64,000 nucleotides of DNA from Rhizoctonia solani (taxonomy: Eukaryota > Basidiomycota > Agaricomycetes > Cantharellales > Ceratobasidiaceae). The stretch lies in the NCBI RefSeq assembly GCF_016906535.1, contig NC_057385.1:124001-188000 (forward strand). Direction: 5' to 3'. The position numbers and the translations under genes were made by a program. The notes below the pieces were generated by a model. It was not told the DNA's origin. It worked only from the letters and a program-made list of their open reading frames with translations, and searched no databases. Positions 23,228-33,947 of the stretch are shown here, piece by piece. Positions within the stretch are counted from its first letter, which is position 1. Each line of letters starts with the position of its first letter.

Positions 23228-25305
23228 TGTCCTAGACATCTGTAAGGATGTCAAGGGCGTGGGCGCTTACAGCCGTGTGAGAATACAAGTATGAACCGCT
23301 TAAGGCGGTGATGTCTACCCTACAACGTCTAGCTACTAAACTACAATGGTCACACGCTATAAGGCGGCAACAAGCTACGTAAGTACAGTGGGGGCAACGC
23401 TTAAGGCGTGTACCCAAGTGTTTGCTGGACTGTAAGTGTTAAGAGTCGTGTAAGTACAGGAGTAAGAAAGAATTACTATATACAAAATGTATATGGGAAT
23501 AACTAAGAACTAGTATAATGAATCAGAATATATGCACAGAATATATGCACAGTATAGGCTAGGTTATCAGGATAACAACTCCTAACAAATAGTCTAGCAA
23601 CTATGAAGTGCAGGTGGTTGGTTATGTATAGTACCTTAGACTAATGTTACTTAAGCCTAAGTGACTAGGGGTATGTATACTTAAGGTCTCTGGGATAGTA
23701 CCTTAAGTAAGAGTGTTACCTGACTAATGTACAGGATTTATAGGATTTGCCTAATAAGTATAGGACTTATATATGCTTAAGTAAGACTTAAGACTTATGG
23801 GTTTACCTAAAATATATCTAGCATTTAAGAGATATTGTAGATAAAGCTATCTACAATATAAGGGGTATGGTGGATTGAAACACTATCACTCAATCACAAC
23901 AATCCTTACAGTATTGTTGCACTATACTCAATGTTGAACTCAACAACTGTGACAGTCAAGGGGCACAGGGTTGCAGTAAGTACACTAATAGGTTACCCTG
24001 TGTCTGTTGGGACTGGCCTATGGTCTTAGTGCGCCGAATAACCTCCTATGCTATTTACAGTGAGTCAATCACTAAAGTAAATGCGCAGATAAGCTGTTAA
24101 AGGCTTGTGTGTATATGTCAATATATAAGAGTGGATAAATGGATGCATTAGAAGCGTCTTCACAGGGTCCTTTTATACCCTGAGAAGGCGCACAAACAGG
24201 TATATACATGATTGATACCAAGAGGGGGTACAGGAGGTACATGTGGCAACTGAAACACTTGAGGGAGCCAATACTTTGGTACATAGTAAACAAACAACAG
24301 TTCCTAATATTTGTCCCAAGGCAATGTTTGCCCCAAGGCAGTATTTACCTGTGTGGGTCCTTAGGTGTTCCAAGGCTAAGTGTTTCATCCTTGGAGTAAA
24401 CAGTCCCAAAGGCAGGATACTTCTGCATTGGGTACTTACAGTAAATGGGGCATAACTCTGCCAAATATTGTCCGTTTTGGGAGTTTGACCCAGCGTTCTG
24501 GAGCGCGCAAACAGGCGCACCTAAGCGCAAGCGATTCGGCAGTGTGGGATGCCCGGGTGGTGGAGAAAAGGCGCATTTAGTGCGTCGGCGCTTAAGGGCT
24601 GATTAAGCGCCGGAGCACTTGCCTATGCAACAGGGGGGACCCTGAATATTTCTGGGTGTAGCCACAAGATAGAATCTTGAATAATAAATACTACAAACAA
24701 GAGAAATATTACTTGTTACTGTTTATCTACTCAGCTGAATTTATATATATTAAATAAGTGAGAAAACAGCATATATGCGAAAGGCATCGCATATTGAGGG
24801 TATTCCTGAGGTTTATAGGTTTTGTAAAGGCCACCATTGGATAGAGGGACCTTGAAAACCTTAGTTCGCATCTTTATCTCATTTGTTTTACTGTAAGATT
24901 ACTAGCGTAAAAAATAAGTACTGATTAATGAAGAAATGTCATATCCATAACAGTAAGGTCCTTGTACAAAGTAGGGATGCAACAAGAGGTAATCAACCTG
25001 GGTGTTACCATGGTTGGTTGGCCTCCTTATATACAAGGGTGAACTAACTACAAATACATTATATGCAATACCTAATCCAATAAGAACCCCAATCCGCAGT
25101 TGGCCTTACTCATGCATATGTGTCACAATGATGTCATAGGTGGAGGTGGCTATGTATGCTGATTAAGCGCGGATGAGGACGTGGCTTGGCGCTTAGCGTA
25201 TGATATAAGCGTTGAAGTCACGTGATTGAAAATGTTGTTCAAATGCCTTTGTTTAAATTCGAGAAAATGGGAATAAATTCCCTGGTATTGATTGTGTCTA
25301 TGACA
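23228..25305 (-). repeat. A1 right LTR (5' LTR in sense), split
   Basis: The pieces 23228-23436 and 24958-25305 total 557 bp. It starts TGTCCTAGACA and ends GTGTCTATGACA. Differences from the left LTR include several CG to CA or TG changes (for example in the first 40 bp). Confidence 0.93.
23437..24952 (-). repeat. solo family C LTR (1516 bp), TSD gtaag
   Basis: Starts TGTTAAGAGTCG and ends CATATCCATAACA. TSD gtaag is at 23432-23436 and 24953-24957. It is the reverse complement of the LTRs of element C (26998 and 45292) at very high identity. It inserted into the A1 LTR, so A1 was already here. Confidence 0.95.
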
Positions 25306-26380
25306 AAAGCCAATGAATTGCGCCAACTAATTACTATATTACCTGTGGGACTCTGGTCTGTATGGAGAGACAACACCAACCAAATCCCCCTTGGTGCCCC
25401 ACGTGTTCCTACCAATGCAAAGAAGAAGCCAACTTTTAATTGTTGTCAAAAATCTTTCTACAATGCTGTATTACTTCTCTGCACAGCATCTAATCTTCTC
25501 AGCTCATGGCTGGTGACTATGGACAATGTCTCTTGAGGGGAGTACTTACTTCAATCATACTGCCTGGCACTCTTACCCATGCGTGTTCCTCTAATGCCAA
25601 ACCACCATTGGGCAATGCATTACAAGGATGCATTTCAATGCTTTGGACCTGCGTATGCTTGGTGGGTCTATGCATTTGAGAGATTTAATGGTCTACTTCA
25701 AAAGGTCAATCTCAATTATCACAAAGGTAAAATGGAGTTTACTTTGATGCAGTTTTGGGTTAGAATGCATTGCTTGTACAAACTAGTGAGTTGAAGCTGA
25801 CACCTGCATGTTGTATTAACCCTATATGTGTGTAATCTACAATTGCAGTCCTTACTAGACACTGCATCACAGGAAGAACGTGATGTTCTCCACTCCATTT
25901 GCTCTGAGTTTGGTACAAATGCAACTGTTTCAGCAAATCTTGGGCTTGGCTCTAATATATGTACACCCTAACTCCCTTCAACATACACCCACCTCCAAAA
26001 GCTTGAACATGCTGAAACTTATGGGCTTCTCCTTGCCTTTGCCTGTACTGTCTGGCCTCACTTGGAGTTACAACACAATTTGGACAGTGGCTCAACTGGC
26101 CGTGCATTTTTCTCTGATAGAGTTGCTCAATTGCTTCCTTACATCACAAAATTGGGTGCTTGTTTTGGTTGTGCAACTGCTAGGTGGAACCAACAAGACC
26201 AATATGCATTTATTATATTCAACAATAATCTTGTACCTTGTCAACTTGTCTATCATTTTCAACTCAAGATTGATGGAGAAACTCCAGTCTTGTGTACTGT
26301 CATCTGGAAATTTGTTGCCAACAATAGGATACCAAGGTTCCCATGGGACTTATAGTAAGTATTTATCTGTCCTTTAATTA
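25306..26380 (+). pseudogene. Tnp2/Plavaka-type transposase, 3' part
   Basis: Continues the transposase across A1: the last residues before the insertion join directly to KANELRQLITILPVGLW at 25306 onward. Further blocks are PNHHWAMHYKDAFQCFGPAYAWWVYAFERFNGLLQ (25596-25700, typical of the C-terminal half of these transposases) and, after an intron at about 25789-25848, a tail with EERDVL and a YGLLLAFACTVWP stretch. A stop at about 25534 and frameshifts near 25960 show decay. Confidence 0.75.
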
Positions 26381-26944
26381 ATGCTAGGTATCATCACTAA
26401 TATAAGCATATCTAGTGCTGTTGAGCTAGGAATTTACGTTTCATATGCTAATCAATTTGTGTTAGACTCACAGAGGCAAAACAGATGACTAAGTGAGTGA
26501 GTGCCAAATCAAAGGGGATGGTGCAGACAAGTGTCAAGACAACAAGAGGGAGCAGGGCAAGCAAGTAAGATAAGCAAATGTATTCTACAAGTAAGAACTG
26601 GTGTTGCAAGCAATGGGAGGCATTGGACTTCCCATGCTTGCTTATATACATAAGTGCATACATGCAAGGAGGCCGCAGGCGCCAGTAGAAAGTGTCTGTG
26701 AGCCCGGAGGGCAAAACAGGGGAGAAAGAGAGAAGTGAAATACAAGACAAAATGAAAGAGGTACGCAAAGATAAGGAGTGGGGAGCCAAGAGGCTCTGCA
26801 CAACTGATTGTAAGAACCAATGGTCCAAGTCGGAGTTTGGCCAAATTGGGGCCAATGTTGTGCAAATGAGCACAATGACCGCGTGGGATCCTTGGGTATC
26901 TGAGGGACAAGGTGGGGGTGCAAAAGAATTGCATGAAAGCATCA

Positions 26945-26988
26945 GGCCGGAGAGAGGGGGCCGGAGAGAGGGGGCCGGAGGGCAAGGA
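26945..26988. repeat. short G-rich tandem repeat
   Basis: The unit ggccggagagaggg is repeated about two and a half times immediately before element C. Confidence 0.7.
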
Positions 26989-27702
26989 GAGCAAGGGTGT
27001 TATGGATATGACATTTCCTCATTAATCTGTACTTATTTTATTAATTACACTAGTAATCTTACAGTAAAACAAATGAGATAAAGATGCGAACTAAGGTTTT
27101 CAAGGTCCCTCTATCCAATGGTGGCCTTTACAAAACCTATAAACCTCAGGAATACCCTCAATATGCGATGCCTTTCGCATATATGCTGTTTTCACTCATT
27201 TAAATATATATAAATTCAGCTGAGTAGATAAACAGTAACAAGTAATATTTCTCTTGTTTGTAGTATTTATTATTCAAGATTCTATCTTGTGGCTACACCC
27301 AGAAATATTCAGGGTCCCCCCTGTCGCATAGGCAAGTGCTCCGGCGCTTAATCAGCCCTTAAGCGCCGACGCACTAAATGCGCCTTTTCTCCACCACCCG
27401 GGCATCCCACACTGCCGAATCGCTTGCGCTTAGGTGCGCCTGTTTGCGCGCTCCAGAACGCTGGGTCAAACTCCCCAAACGGACAATATTTGGCAGAGTT
27501 ATGCCCCATTTACTGTAAGTACCCAATGCAGAAGTATCCTACCTTTGGGACTGTTTACTCCAAGGATGAAACACTTAGCCTTGGAACACCTAAGGACCCA
27601 CACAGGTAAATACTGCCTTGGGGCAAACATTGCCTTGGGACAAATATTAGGAACTGTTGTTTGTTTACTATGTACCAAAGTATTGGCTCCCTCAAGCGTT
27701 TC

Positions 27703-28263
27703 TGTCGTACGCCAACTGTAAGGTTGGGTACACGCTAGTGGGCGGGCGCTTGAGGCCGTACTACTACACTTGCTTATGTAATCTAACTACTAAAGGCTAT
27801 ACTAATAGTGCTTAAGGCGCTCTACTACTATCTACTGTTGACAAGGGGGCCTGAGGCCTGGGAGGTGTGATGAGTTAATCAAGGGGTGAGTGTCTCTGTT
27901 TCTACTGAGGGCCGGCTACTTAGCTGGCTGACTACCTTCTCTAGTGAGTAAGAGACAAGGTAAAATCGACTTGGTGTCTCCAAGCAATTTCCCTGCTGTA
28001 TATATAGACAAAAGCACACTATCTACATGGTCTGTGCGCGTGAGAGAAAGAAGTATAGAAGACAAATGGGAAGCGTGCTGCGGGCTGCGCAGAAGCGTGG
28101 ATTTCTCCTAAGCGCCCTTGGCACGGCATCTTGGCGCGGCATCTTGGCATAATAAGCGCCAAGGTCACGTGATTGAAAACAAAAGATATGAAGTTCGTAA
28201 AAAATACTAAAAATAATAGAAAAATCGTGCGATTCTAATGGTATATTCAAGGAGGTTATAACA
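27703..28263 (-). repeat. B1 left LTR (3' LTR in sense)
   Basis: Starts TGTCGTACGCC and ends GGAGGTTATAACA. Compared with the right LTR it has CTTGG where the other has CTCGG (twice) and GCCAAGG where the other has GCCGAGG. These are CpG transitions, besides small indels. Confidence 0.96.
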
Positions 28264-28274
28264 TTGCCCCCCCC

Positions 28275-30221
28275 TTAAAGGCTCTTGGCGGCGTCACAAG
28301 CCTTTCTGAGTCTAGCTTGGTTGAAGCGCTTGATCTCTTCCTGGCTGTGTTCTAGCAGTTCCTCCGGTTCCCATGAGTTGTCTTCTGGGCCGTACCCTTT
28401 CCACTTGATCAAGTAGAACCATTTCCCTTGTTGCCGTTTGGAGTCAATAATTTGTTCAACTTCGTACTCCTCTTCCCCTTCTATTGTTTCAGGGGGGGGT
28501 CTTTCAGGAAAAGGTTGGCTAGGGGATTCGTGTGCCTTGGACAGTAATCCTACGTAGAACACATTGTGAATTTTCAGGGTTTCCGGGAGCCTTAGGCGGT
28601 ACGCATGGCTGGAGATTTTTTCTGTGATCTCAAACGGTCCTAGCCTCTTGGGGTCCAGTTTGTTGGAGTTTGTCCTGAGTTCCACATTTTTTCCATCTAA
28701 CCAGACTTTATCTCCGATTGAGTATTCCGGTACTACTCCCTTGTTTCCAACCATTCTTTCCTTACTCATCCTCAGAGCTGACTCCGCTTCCTTCCATTCT
28801 TGTGCAAGGGTGTCTGCTATATGATTGGCTTCTGGCACATTTGCTGGAATGTTGGACGGGTTCATGACAGGGTTTTGTCCATAAACCAATTTGAAGGGGG
28901 TTTTTCCCGTGGCAGAGTGCTTTGAATTGTTGTAGGCATACTCTGCTAATGGTAACCAGGAGGCCCAATCCGAGTGGTCTGCCGCAACGTATGATCTTAG
29001 GTAAAACTCAATGAATTGGTTCACCCTCTCTGTTTGTCTGTCTGACTCCGGGTGATAGGCTGATGAGAAGGACGGTTTCACTCCGAGGCGTTGGTAGAGT
29101 GCCTTTAGGAACTTTCCTGTGAATGTAGTCCCTCTGTCTGAAATTGTTCTGACTGGCAATCCGTGGAGTTTCCACACCTGTGAGATGAATAATTCCGCTA
29201 GGCCCTTAGACGTGATTTTCTTGGTAGTTGGAATAAAATGCCCAAATTTAGAAAAGGAGTTGATGACTACCAAGATTGCGTCGTGACCATTTGACTTGGG
29301 AAATCCTGTAATGAAATCATAGGAAATGGTGTGGAATGGATAGGGCGGAACCTCCAGGGGTTTGAGGGCAATGACCGGGGCATGGGCCCGGCGATTGGCC
29401 TGACATGTGGGGCAACATTCTACCCATTCCTTGGCGGATGATTTCATGCCTGGCCACCAGTAGTTACGGCTTAGAAGCTCAAGGGTTCTCTGTTGACCTG
29501 GGTGGCCCGCTAAAGGGGAGTCATGGAATTCCCTGAGTAATTGTTCCTTCAGGGCCTCTGAGTCTGGAACCACCAATTTTCCTTGGTACCATAGGAGATC
29601 TTCCTCCCAATCATAGTCCCAATAGGCTTTCCGAATGGATGGAGGTGCATTGTCTGCATCTTCTGTCAGGAACTGAATGATGGGTTCTAGGGATGGGTCC
29701 TCTTTCAGCTTATCTTGGATTTTTGTGACAATCTCAAGTTCAGCTTCTGACGTATTGGCAAAAACCTCTGATGGTAGCATGACTTCTGGTTCCTGAGGTG
29801 AGTCAATATAGTCTGATCGTCTGGATAGGGCGTCCGGTTTTCCTGATTGTTTTCCTGGGCGATAGTGGATTTCAAAATTGAAATTGCTCAGGAAAATACG
29901 CCATCGCGCGTGTCTGCGGTTGAATGTCCGTGCCTGCATCCAATATTCCAGATTCCTATGATCCGTGAAGACTTGTACTGGTTTGTCCGTTGCTTCTAGG
30001 AAAATTTGCCATTCCTCTAATGCCTTAATGATAGCTAACAGTTCCTTGTCGTGCGTATCATAGTTAGCTTTGGCGCCCAAGAAGGACTTGGACATATATG
30101 CAATCGGGTGAAGTTGGTTATCCTCCCCTTGTTGACTCAGTATGGCTCCCATAGCTACTCCTGATGCGTCTGTCTCTAGGTAGTAGGGCAGATCTGGGTT
30201 GGAATGGATGAGGACGGGCAA
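28275..30221 (-). CDS. B1 pol, second part: RNase H, integrase, chromodomain
   Basis: A 648-residue frame continuing pol after the stop at 30222. In order: RNase H (PYYLETDASGVAMGAIL, near the start), the integrase zinc domain (GHPGQQRTLELLSRNYWWPG, CPTCQANR), catalytic core (ISYDFITGFP with Asp; TISDRGTTFTGKF with Asp; YHPESDRQTERVNQ with Glu), a GPFEI motif (LGPFEITEKIS) and a C-terminal chromodomain (EYEVEQIIDSKRQ to FYLIKWKGYGPEDNSWEPEE). The chromodomain marks it as a chromovirus and would target heterochromatin. The catalytic residues are all present, so only the stop upstream obviously disables this half. Confidence 0.92.
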   Translation of the reverse strand: MPVLIHSNPDLPYYLETDASGVAMGAILSQQGEDNQLHPIAYMSKSFLGAKANYDTHDKELLAIIKALEEWQIFLEATDKPVQVFTDHRNLEYWMQARTFNRRHARWRIFLSNFNFEIHYRPGKQSGKPDALSRRSDYIDSPQEPEVMLPSEVFANTSEAELEIVTKIQDKLKEDPSLEPIIQFLTEDADNAPPSIRKAYWDYDWEEDLLWYQGKLVVPDSEALKEQLLREFHDSPLAGHPGQQRTLELLSRNYWWPGMKSSAKEWVECCPTCQANRRAHAPVIALKPLEVPPYPFHTISYDFITGFPKSNGHDAILVVINSFSKFGHFIPTTKKITSKGLAELFISQVWKLHGLPVRTISDRGTTFTGKFLKALYQRLGVKPSFSSAYHPESDRQTERVNQFIEFYLRSYVAADHSDWASWLPLAEYAYNNSKHSATGKTPFKLVYGQNPVMNPSNIPANVPEANHIADTLAQEWKEAESALRMSKERMVGNKGVVPEYSIGDKVWLDGKNVELRTNSNKLDPKRLGPFEITEKISSHAYRLRLPETLKIHNVFYVGLLSKAHESPSQPFPERPPPETIEGEEEYEVEQIIDSKRQQGKWFYLIKWKGYGPEDNSWEPEELLEHSQEEIKRFNQARLRKACDAAKSL

Positions 30222-31694
30222 TCAGGTAACAAGGGACTTCAGTTCCTGGAACGCTACTTCCTCCAGGTTACCCCATGACCATGGGGTTTCCTTTCTGGTG
30301 AGATTATGCAGGGGGCGTGCCACGGAGCTAAAGTTGGGAATGAATCGGCGGAGGTAGTTGACAAATCCTAGGAATGCCTGGACCTGTTTGACTGTTTTGG
30401 GAGTGGGCCATGTAGTGACGGCCTCGATCTTTTTCTGGTCCATGGAGAAGCCGGCTGGAGATATGACAATGCCCAAGTAATCCACTGTAGTGACGTGGAA
30501 ATGACATTTTGACAGTTTGCAGAACAACTGGTTCTTCATTAATCTAGACAGAACTTCTCTGACATGGAGCGGGTGATCTTCCGGCTTTTCTGAGAAGATG
30601 AGAATGTCATCTAAGTAAATTACCACTGTTACGTCGATCAGGTCCCTGAACAGGTCATTCATAAAGTGTTGAAATGCGGCGGGAGCGTTTGTGAGACCGA
30701 AAGGCATGACCAAGTATTTGAATAACCCATATTTGGTGCGGAAAGCTGTTTTCCACTCGTCACCTTCCTTGATTCGGACGTTATTGTAGCCCCAGCAGAG
30801 ATCCAGTTTTGTGAACAGCTTTGCATGCCTAAGTTTGGCCATGAGATCGTCTTGCCGTGGTAAGGGATAAACGTTTTTATGAGTTACGTCATTTAGCTTC
30901 CAATAGTCCACCACAAGTCTCAGAGAACCATCTGCCTTTTTAACAAACATGACAGGGGCGCCTGCTGAGGAAGTGCTGGGGCGGATCTTGCCTGTTGCTA
31001 ATTCCTCATCGATATGTACTTTCAGCGCCTTGGATTCTGCATCAGTCATGCCGTAGATGGGTCCAGGGGAGAGTTTGGCGTTGGGAATTAGGTCAATGGC
31101 AATATCATATTCCCTGTGCGGGGGAAGGACCTTAAATTCCTCTTCTCCAAACACTTTAGCAAATTCATGGTATTCCGTAGGTAGATCTGCAAGTGGGTTA
31201 GGATCTGCTTCTTCTTCCAAGGCTATCTGGACTTGGTCTGGGAAGGTGACGGTGCCTAGATTCCAGTCTATGAGGGGTGATTCCTGAGTGAGCCATGACA
31301 TGCCAAGTATGGCGGGTGTGTTCCCAATTGGGCAGACTAGGAAAGGGATGGAGTGTGTATGGCCATTGGCCAAAACCGTGAGATGAACTTGGTGCCAAAT
31401 GCGGCCAGTCTGAGAGATTGTACCATCTAGCATTCTCACAACTCGTGGATTTTCGAGTTGGGTTTTTGGGATTTTTAATTTTTCCACAATTGATGGGGAG
31501 ATAAAATTTGATGTGGCTCCGGAGTCTATGAGTGTTTTGAGGGGTTCTGCCGGGGAATTTTGGACATATAGATCAATGAATAAAAGAGGTTTTTTATTTG
31601 AGTCTAGAGCAAGAGATACAAATTCAAAACTATCTAGATTGTCCAATTTTGGAGTCAGGGGCTTGGCAGCAGTCCTCAACCTCATTCTTTTCCC
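30222..31694 (-). CDS. B1 pol, first part: protease and reverse transcriptase
   Basis: The frame opens at a predicted -1 slippery site (31688-31694). Alternatively it starts at the ATG at 31685, which overlaps the gag TGA as ATGA. Domains: retropepsin [16 protein letters not shown] with AILGMSWL; RT with [50 protein letters not shown] and YLDDILIFSE; connection domain to LKSLVT. It ends at TGA 30222-30224. B3 reads Gln-Ser at this position, and a CGA-TCG to TGA-TTG change would explain the B1 sequence. Confidence 0.9.
   Translation of the reverse strand, partial: GKRMRLRTAAKPLTPKLDNLDSFEFVSLALDSNKKPLLFIDLYVQNSPAEPLKTLIDSGATSNFISPSIVEKLKIPKTQLENPRVVRMLDGTISQTGRIWHQVHLTVLANGHTHSIPFLVCPIGNTPAILGMSWLTQESPLIDWNLGTVTFPDQVQIALEEEADPNPLADLPTEYHEFAKVFGEEEFKVLPPHREYDIAIDLIPNAKLSPGPIYGMTDAESKALKVHIDEELATGKIRPSTSSAGAPVMFVKKADGSLRLVVDYWKLNDVTHKNVYPLPRQDDLMAKLRHAKLFTKLDLCWGYNNVRIKEGDEWKTAFRTKYGLFKYLVMPFGLTNAPAAFQHFMNDLFRDLIDVTVVIYLDDILIFSEKPEDHPLHVREVLSRLMKNQLFCKLSKCHFHVTTVDYLGIVISPAGFSMDQKKIEAVTTWPTPKTVKQVQAFLGFVNYLRRFIPNFSSVARPLHNLTRKETPWSWGNLEEVAFQELKSLVT
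31682..31694 (-). promoter_or_regulatory. predicted -1 frameshift site, gag/pol of B1
   Basis: In sense the sequence is TTG GGA AAA GAA TGA, containing G GGA AAA, a canonical X-XXY-YYZ heptamer 3 nt before the stop. The -1 frame is pol. The same heptamer stands at the same place in A2 and B3. Confidence 0.7.
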
Positions 31695-32866
31695 AATTCA
31701 TCCTCAGCCACCTTGACTACCTCTTTAATCGTGGCTTTCCAGCCATTCGGGCACTGCTTGATTCCATGGCCCTTCTGACCGCATTTGACGCATAGCCCTG
31801 ATGCGCGGCGGCAATCCCGTTCCTCTGGAGTGACATAATTGGGGTCTTTGGACAGTTGGACCCTGGTGGTGGTAGTGGTGGTCGTGGCGACCGGAGCCTT
31901 GGTGGGAGCCTTCTTGGGACGGTTTTCCTTGTTCTCCCAACAAGTGTTGTCAATCTTGACCGAGGCGGCAAATATGGCCTCCAGGTCATCGTCGGGAATA
32001 TTGTCCTTGGTGGACAGGAGTTCTTTCACCTTCCAGTGAAGACCGCGCGTAAACTGGGCAATGTACGCCTCAGTGTTCCAGTCAAGTTCCGCCATGAGAT
32101 TGCGGAACTCTGTGACGTACTCAGATGTGGTGGTGGTCTGAGTTAACGCGGCAATCTTCCTGGCGGCCGCCCTCTTCGCGTCTGGATCGGCGAAGGCTTC
32201 TTTGAATTTGGCCGTTAAGGCCGGGATGGTAGTGGGGGGATTTCCCTTGCCCTTGATAATGGTCCCAATAATGGGGAGAGCCCAGTTGGCAGCTTTATCT
32301 GTCATGTGGTATAAAATCCATACCACCATCTGTTCCTCCTCATCAAACTGATCCCTGTGGAGGGCAACCCAAAGGAGCATCCGATCAAGCCATTGTGTGG
32401 CCTTCCTTCCCCTGGTATCTCCCTTATAAGGGTCCGGTAATTCCATTTTGGGTTGTTTCACTGAAGACCCGGAGTCGAAGGGAGTGAGGGAACTGAGGGA
32501 GCGTTTAGGCGTTCCCATAGGCTCTCTTTTGGGGACTCTTCTTGGCTCCTCTTCTTCCTTGGAGTCAAAGCCTGTGCCTCTTGAAGGGCGGAAGGGGGCC
32601 TTGAGCCCAGGTCTAACCGTTCCTGGAGTGTGCGCTTCTCCCCCTGTATGGGTGGGGGGAGTGATAGGCCCAGTCAATGGGCCAGGCTTGGCTTGGGCTC
32701 CGCCCTGATCCTTGTCTCCAACGAGGTTGTTGGTTTCCTTGCATATGGCTTTGAGCTCAGAGAGCTGTTGGCCTTGAGTGTGGATTTGGGCCTGCAAGGA
32801 CCCGACTTGACTGGTAAGGGTTTGGATAGCCTTGAGGAGAGAGGCAAGGGTTGGCTCCGGTTCCAT
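31682..32866 (-). CDS. B1 gag
   Basis: I place the start at the ATG of MEPEPTLASLL (32866), which B3 shares. The frame is open upstream to 32929, but that codon is GTG. N-terminal coiled coil (ALLKAIQTLTSQVGSLQAQI..QQLSELKAICKE), acidic and proline-rich linker, Gag core (GRKATQWLDRMLLWVALHRDQF to FTRGLHWKVKELL), threonine run, and the CCHC knuckle CVKCGQKGHGIKQC. It ends ELGKE-TGA at 31682-31684. The role is assembly of the retrotransposon particle and RNA binding. Confidence 0.9.
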   Translation of the reverse strand: MEPEPTLASLLKAIQTLTSQVGSLQAQIHTQGQQLSELKAICKETNNLVGDKDQGGAQAKPGPLTGPITPPTHTGGEAHTPGTVRPGLKAPFRPSRGTGFDSKEEEEPRRVPKREPMGTPKRSLSSLTPFDSGSSVKQPKMELPDPYKGDTRGRKATQWLDRMLLWVALHRDQFDEEEQMVVWILYHMTDKAANWALPIIGTIIKGKGNPPTTIPALTAKFKEAFADPDAKRAAARKIAALTQTTTTSEYVTEFRNLMAELDWNTEAYIAQFTRGLHWKVKELLSTKDNIPDDDLEAIFAASVKIDNTCWENKENRPKKAPTKAPVATTTTTTTRVQLSKDPNYVTPEERDCRRASGLCVKCGQKGHGIKQCPNGWKATIKEVVKVAEDELGKE

Positions 32867-32929
32867 TCCGGGCAGGTGTTGCGGAGGGGGTGATGGGCCG
32901 CGAGAGGGTGGTTGGGAGCGGGCTGCCAC

Positions 32930-33387
32930 GGAACGTTGACTGGAGCGGCTGGTAGGACAGGAGTAGGGGTGAGGGACGCCAGAGCATGTGGATGGAATAA
33001 TGGATACGGCGTGGGGAAGATAGGTGCCTGATACAGGACTTATGAGCGGTTTTTACGCAGTATGTATACGCTAAACCCTTGCGTCAAATACCTAGCGTTG
33101 GACAATCCCTACAACAAATCAACAGATCTGGCGATTGTGATATGAGCGGGTTTTTTGCAAGCGGGTACTTCAGCTGACTAGGGTTGCTAACTGCAGAGTT
33201 CCGGCAAAACTTGTGGTATGCGGACAATAGGACTCGTTAGCCTTATAGCAATTCAGTACTACGTGGGGGTGGGGGACTTTTGATTATTATGTCCCGCAAG
33301 GTAGCCCTGATCACGGTTTTTTCCCTTGTGCTAGTACTAGGAGTCTTCTTGTTTGTTGATCAAGCCTACAAAAAGTTGATTTGACAA
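32930..33387 (-). other. B1 untranslated leader and primer site
   Basis: The leader shares blocks with those of A1, A2 and B3: TTCCCTTGTGCTAGTACTAG (33321-33340), ccttatagcaat, aggacttatg, cctagcgttgga. Next to the LTR the primer site, in sense about GTCAAATCAACTT, is a decayed match to the LTR site GTAAAATCGACTTG. Confidence 0.7.
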
Positions 33388-33947
33388 TGTCGTACGCCAA
33401 CTGTAAGGTTGGGTACACGCTAGTGGGCGGGCGCTTGAGGCCGTACTACTACACTTGCTTATGTAATCTAACTACTAAAGGCTATACTAATAGTGCTTAA
33501 GGCGCTCTACTACTATCTACTGTTGACAAGGGGGCCTGAGGCCTGGGAGGTGTGATGAGTTAATCAAGGGGTGAGTGTCTCTGTTTCTACTGAGGGCCGG
33601 CTACTTAGCTGGCTGACTACCTTCTCTAGTGAGTAAGAGACAAGGTAAAATCGACTTGGTGTCTCCAAGCAATTTCCCTGCTGTATATAGACAAAAGCAC
33701 ACTATCTACATGGTCTGTGCGCGTGAGAGAAAGAAGTATAGAAGACAAATGGGAAGCGTGCTGCGGGCTGCGCAGAAGCGTGGATTTCTCCTAAGCGCCC
33801 TTGGCACGGCATCTCGGCGCGGCATCTCGGCATAATAAGCGCCGAGGTCACGTGATTGAAAAACAAAAGATATGAAGTTCGTAAAAAATACTAAAAATAA
33901 TAGAAAAATCGTGCGATTCTAATGGTATATTCAAGGAGGTTATAACA
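33388..33947 (-). repeat. B1 right LTR (5' LTR in sense)
   Basis: Starts TGTCGTACGCC and ends GGAGGTTATAACA. It is nearly identical to the left LTR and keeps more CpG. The TATA region is tatatagac at about 33683. Confidence 0.96.

Larger units (their letters stand above)
16909..25305 (-). mobile_element. gypsy element A1 (Tf2-like), TSD aaagc
   Basis: A complete but decayed minus-strand element: LTRs 16909-17465 and 23228-25305 (the latter split by a solo C LTR), TSD aaagc at 16904-16908 and 25306-25310. Gene order in sense is gag, zinc knuckle, protease, RT, RNase H, integrase, chromodomain remnant, the Ty3/gypsy order. Both LTRs are 557 bp once the nested LTR is removed. It sits in the Tnp2/Plavaka-type transposase gene, and that coding frame is continuous across the TSD. 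Confidence 0.95.
27703..33947 (-). mobile_element. gypsy element B1 (chromovirus), TSD gtttc
   Basis: TSD gtttc is at 27698-27702 and 33948-33952, inside the C 5' LTR. LTRs are 27703-28263 (561 bp) and 33388-33947 (560 bp) and nearly identical. On the minus strand it has gag (32866-31682) and pol (31685-28275) with protease, RT, RNase H, integrase and chromodomain. One stop at 30222-30224 breaks pol. It is the youngest insertion at this locus by position. Confidence 0.96.

Noticed and set aside
23228..25305. 23437-24952 as part of the A1 LTR
   Set aside because: The TSD gtaag and TGTTAA/TAACA ends show a separate C-family solo LTR.
26448..26994. Overlapping minus-strand frames of 160-165 residues before element C
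   Set aside because: Leucine- and serine-rich low-complexity translation with no motif; the region behaves like an LTR.
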